Below the pieces are notes generated by a model. The model ran no database searches and was not told where the DNA came from. It saw only the letters and a list, made by a program, of their open reading frames with translations. The position numbers and the translations under genes were made by a program. From NCBI GenBank assembly GCA_963773745.1, contig CAVZCL010000001.1:124001-188000 (forward strand): DNA of 64,000 nt. Reading direction: 5' to 3'. The stretch is from UBA5069 sp963773745 (GTDB taxonomy: Bacteria > Chloroflexota > Anaerolineae > Caldilineales > Caldilineaceae). Positions 62,570 through 64,000 of the stretch are shown piece by piece. How positions within the stretch are numbered: position 1 is the stretch's first letter; every line of letters begins with the position of its first letter.

Positions 62570-63028
62570 TCAACCGTTCAGGGCCGCGACTTGCCGCTTG
62601 ATGTAGACCATGAGCGCGTGCAGGCCGCGCAGACGCTGCGGCGAGATGGCCTCATGCAGCCCCAGCAGCATGTAAATGTCCTCCGGCGTGTGCGCAATTT
62701 CCTCTGGTGCCGCACCGTTGAGCCCGCTCGCCAGAATGGAGCCATAGCCACGCACGGTGGGTGCCTCAAGCGGGATGTCGAGATAGAGCTGCACCTGCCC
62801 CGCCTCCAGCTCGCTGTGCAGGAAGACGGGCGACTGGCACTCGTGCACCTGCTCCATGGAGTCGCGCGCGGCATGCAGCCTTTCCGGCAACGCGGGCAGC
62901 TCCATTGCAAACTCCAGCAGATACTCGAGGCGCTCGCGCGGCTCAACCTCCTGGAAGTCACGGATGATTGTTTGCAACGCGGGCGGGCATGCGGCCACGC
63001 GTTCTTCCACTGTTGCGTCTTCGGTCAT
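62570..63028 (-). CDS. sufE: SufE family iron-sulfur cluster assembly protein
   Basis: A 152-residue SufE homologue, which takes sulfur from the desulfurase SufS. IIRDFQEVEPRERLEYLLEF at the start and the sulfur-accepting Cys in QVHECQSPVFL are conserved, followed by GYGSILASGLNGAAPEEI. No suf genes adjoin it. Length is normal. Confidence 0.94.
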   Translation of the reverse strand: MTEDATVEERVAACPPALQTIIRDFQEVEPRERLEYLLEFAMELPALPERLHAARDSMEQVHECQSPVFLHSELEAGQVQLYLDIPLEAPTVRGYGSILASGLNGAAPEEIAHTPEDIYMLLGLHEAISPQRLRGLHALMVYIKRQVAALNG

Positions 63029-63138
63029 AAAGCTTCTTCCACTTGACTATGGGATTCCAGTGCGGCGGGATGCGGGCGCGATAAAGTGAGGCCATCCTAG
63101 CGGAGGGTAGTCAGCACGTCAAGCGAGAGGTAGGGAGG

Positions 63139-63176
63139 GCGAAGCGAGGCTTCCAAAATCGGAAGCCTCGCTTCGC
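63139..63176. repeat. Single hairpin of palindrome family 2
   Basis: A 16-bp stem (GCGAAGCGAGGCTTCC with its complement) and six-base loop AAAATC. The sequence matches the right unit of the double hairpin at 52576-52660, 10.5 kb away. Confidence 0.88.
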
Positions 63177-63205
63177 CGCTTGCAAGTCACCCCCGGAGGC
63201 GTGAC

Positions 63206-63745
63206 CTACAACTTGCCAAATTGCGCGCCTTCGTGCAATGCAGCGAGGTTGCCTTCGTGCAGCGCCTTGTGGCGCTCCGGCAGGTGCTGCGTCAGCGCTC
63301 GGGCAATGGCCTCAATCGCCACCACGGGCGTGGCCGCGCAGAGCGCACCCAGCATGGCCATGTTGACCAGGCGCACGTCGCCCAGGCGCATTGCAATCTC
63401 GTTGGCAGGCATGGCAATGCAGCGAATGTCGTCGCGCTGCGCCGGGCGCGCCACCAGTGCCGTGTCCCACACGATCAACCCGCCGGAGCGCACCGCAGCT
63501 TCGTACTTGTTTGCCGAGGGCAAGTTCATTGCCACCACACAATCGGGCGACTGCACCAGCGGCGAGCCAATTGTCTCATCGCCCACAACCACGGTGCAGT
63601 GCGCCGTGCCGCCGCGCATCTCCGGGCCGTAGGAGGGAATCCACGTGACCTCCAGCCCCGATTCCATCGCCGCGTAGGCAAGAATTTGCCCTGCAAAGAG
63701 TGCACCCTGTCCGCCAAAACCCGAAAAGATGATTGACGTTTCCAT
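63206..63745 (-). CDS. 2-oxoacid:ferredoxin oxidoreductase, gamma subunit
   Basis: A 179-residue gamma subunit. SIIFSGFGGQGALFAGQILA, WIPSYGPEMRGGTAHCTVVV and DCVVAMNLPSANKYE are diagnostic. With alpha and beta subunits it converts a 2-oxoacid and CoA to acyl-CoA, CO2 and reduced ferredoxin; 2-oxoglutarate or a branched-chain oxoacid is likely. The start at 63745 follows the beta gene by about 110 bp. Confidence 0.94.
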   Translation of the reverse strand: METSIIFSGFGGQGALFAGQILAYAAMESGLEVTWIPSYGPEMRGGTAHCTVVVGDETIGSPLVQSPDCVVAMNLPSANKYEAAVRSGGLIVWDTALVARPAQRDDIRCIAMPANEIAMRLGDVRLVNMAMLGALCAATPVVAIEAIARALTQHLPERHKALHEGNLAALHEGAQFGKL

Positions 63746-63858
63746 GTGTCTGCAGCTCTCGTTTGGGGATAACCAGGCTGGGATGCCGCGCTCAGCCACT
63801 GTCTTCAGCCACTGTCTATCGTGATACCGTTATGGCGTGAAACCGTTATGGAGCGCCT

Positions 63859-64000
63859 TCACTTGAGTTGCGGATGCATCTTGAAGTCACCCAGTGGGTA
63901 CTCGAGCGCCACGCAATCGCGCACATGCGCGAGCGCGTCCACGGGGCTCATCCGCCAATTTGTGGGGCAGCTGCTGAGAATCTCGACAATCGCGAGGCCC
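63859..64000 (-). CDS. 2-oxoacid:ferredoxin oxidoreductase, beta subunit C-terminus (partial)
   Basis: The last 47 codons of a thiamine-diphosphate-binding beta subunit run off the window end. The visible part, VEILSSCPTNWRMSPVDALA and then YPLGDFKMHPQLK, is the standard C-terminus of KorB/VorB-type subunits. The thiamine-binding region lies outside the window. It is followed by the gamma subunit gene on the same strand. Confidence 0.9.
   Translation of the reverse strand, partial: GLAIVEILSSCPTNWRMSPVDALAHVRDCVALEYPLGDFKMHPQLK

Overview
The window is GC-rich, gene-dense bacterial chromosome. It looks like a Chloroflexota genome (Anaerolineae/Caldilineae-like). Pointers are Ala/Pro-rich linkers after the lipobox of solute-binding proteins, many sugar-ABC and MoCo-enzyme genes, a very large alpha-2-macroglobulin next to PBP1C, and 2-oxoacid:ferredoxin oxidoreductase genes. 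This placement is an inference; no rRNA or marker gene fixes it. No tRNA, rRNA, CRISPR array, transposase or prophage was found.

Region 1 (1-14 kb). An aldehyde dehydrogenase end and a ring-cleaving dioxygenase, originally convergent neighbours, appear to have been split by a 12.3-kb block. A 385-bp direct repeat (217-601 and 12948-13332) bounds the block and carries the end of the dehydrogenase gene, a bidirectional terminator and the 3' end of the dioxygenase gene. Inside lies a nine-gene minus-strand operon for salvage of peptidoglycan amino sugars: nagZ, namZ (DUF1343), a sugar ABC importer (lipoprotein plus two permeases), a Gfo/Idh/MocA oxidoreductase, anmK, murQ and a BadF-type amino-sugar kinase. 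It is headed by the remains of a divergent GntR/UTRA regulator and by gene debris. This is the most interesting system in the window: MurNAc salvage built on an ABC importer and cytoplasmic glycosidases instead of a PTS.

Region 2 (14-24 kb). YceI, a DHA2-type drug exporter, cardiolipin synthase, a Ca2+/H+ antiporter, an orphan molybdate permease (modB), an NmrA-like protein, then a coupled operon of split xdhC, cutC and a MaoC dehydratase.

Region 3 (24-34 kb). pbpC (PBP1C) and a 1981-residue thioester-type alpha-2-macroglobulin, separated by a 74-bp perfect inverted repeat; then an EamA exporter with a probably leaderless transcript and a stand-alone Ada metal-binding domain.

Region 4 (34-46.6 kb). 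addB and addA, each with one frameshift, converge on pyrK (also frameshifted). Then come a methyltransferase, a small lipoprotein, an orphan membrane-anchored TAXI receptor, a cyanophycinase-like protein and a MarR regulator.

Region 5 (46.6-57 kb). queA; a small cluster of amide/ester hydrolases (class I amidotransferase, alpha/beta hydrolase lacking the nucleophile serine, penicillin acylase family); a small DUF2294-like protein; and a tandem double solute-binding lipoprotein translationally coupled to an MscS channel.

Region 6 (57-64 kb). Enoyl-CoA hydratase, an esterase, an IorAB-type molybdenum hydroxylase pair, SufE, and the gamma and (partial) beta subunits of a 2-oxoacid:ferredoxin oxidoreductase.

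Intergenic spaces repeatedly carry large, often perfect palindromes that fall into at least two sequence families. Single-base frameshifts recur in otherwise intact genes (nagZ, pbpC, addB, addA, pyrK), which makes sequencing or assembly indels at least as likely as true decay.
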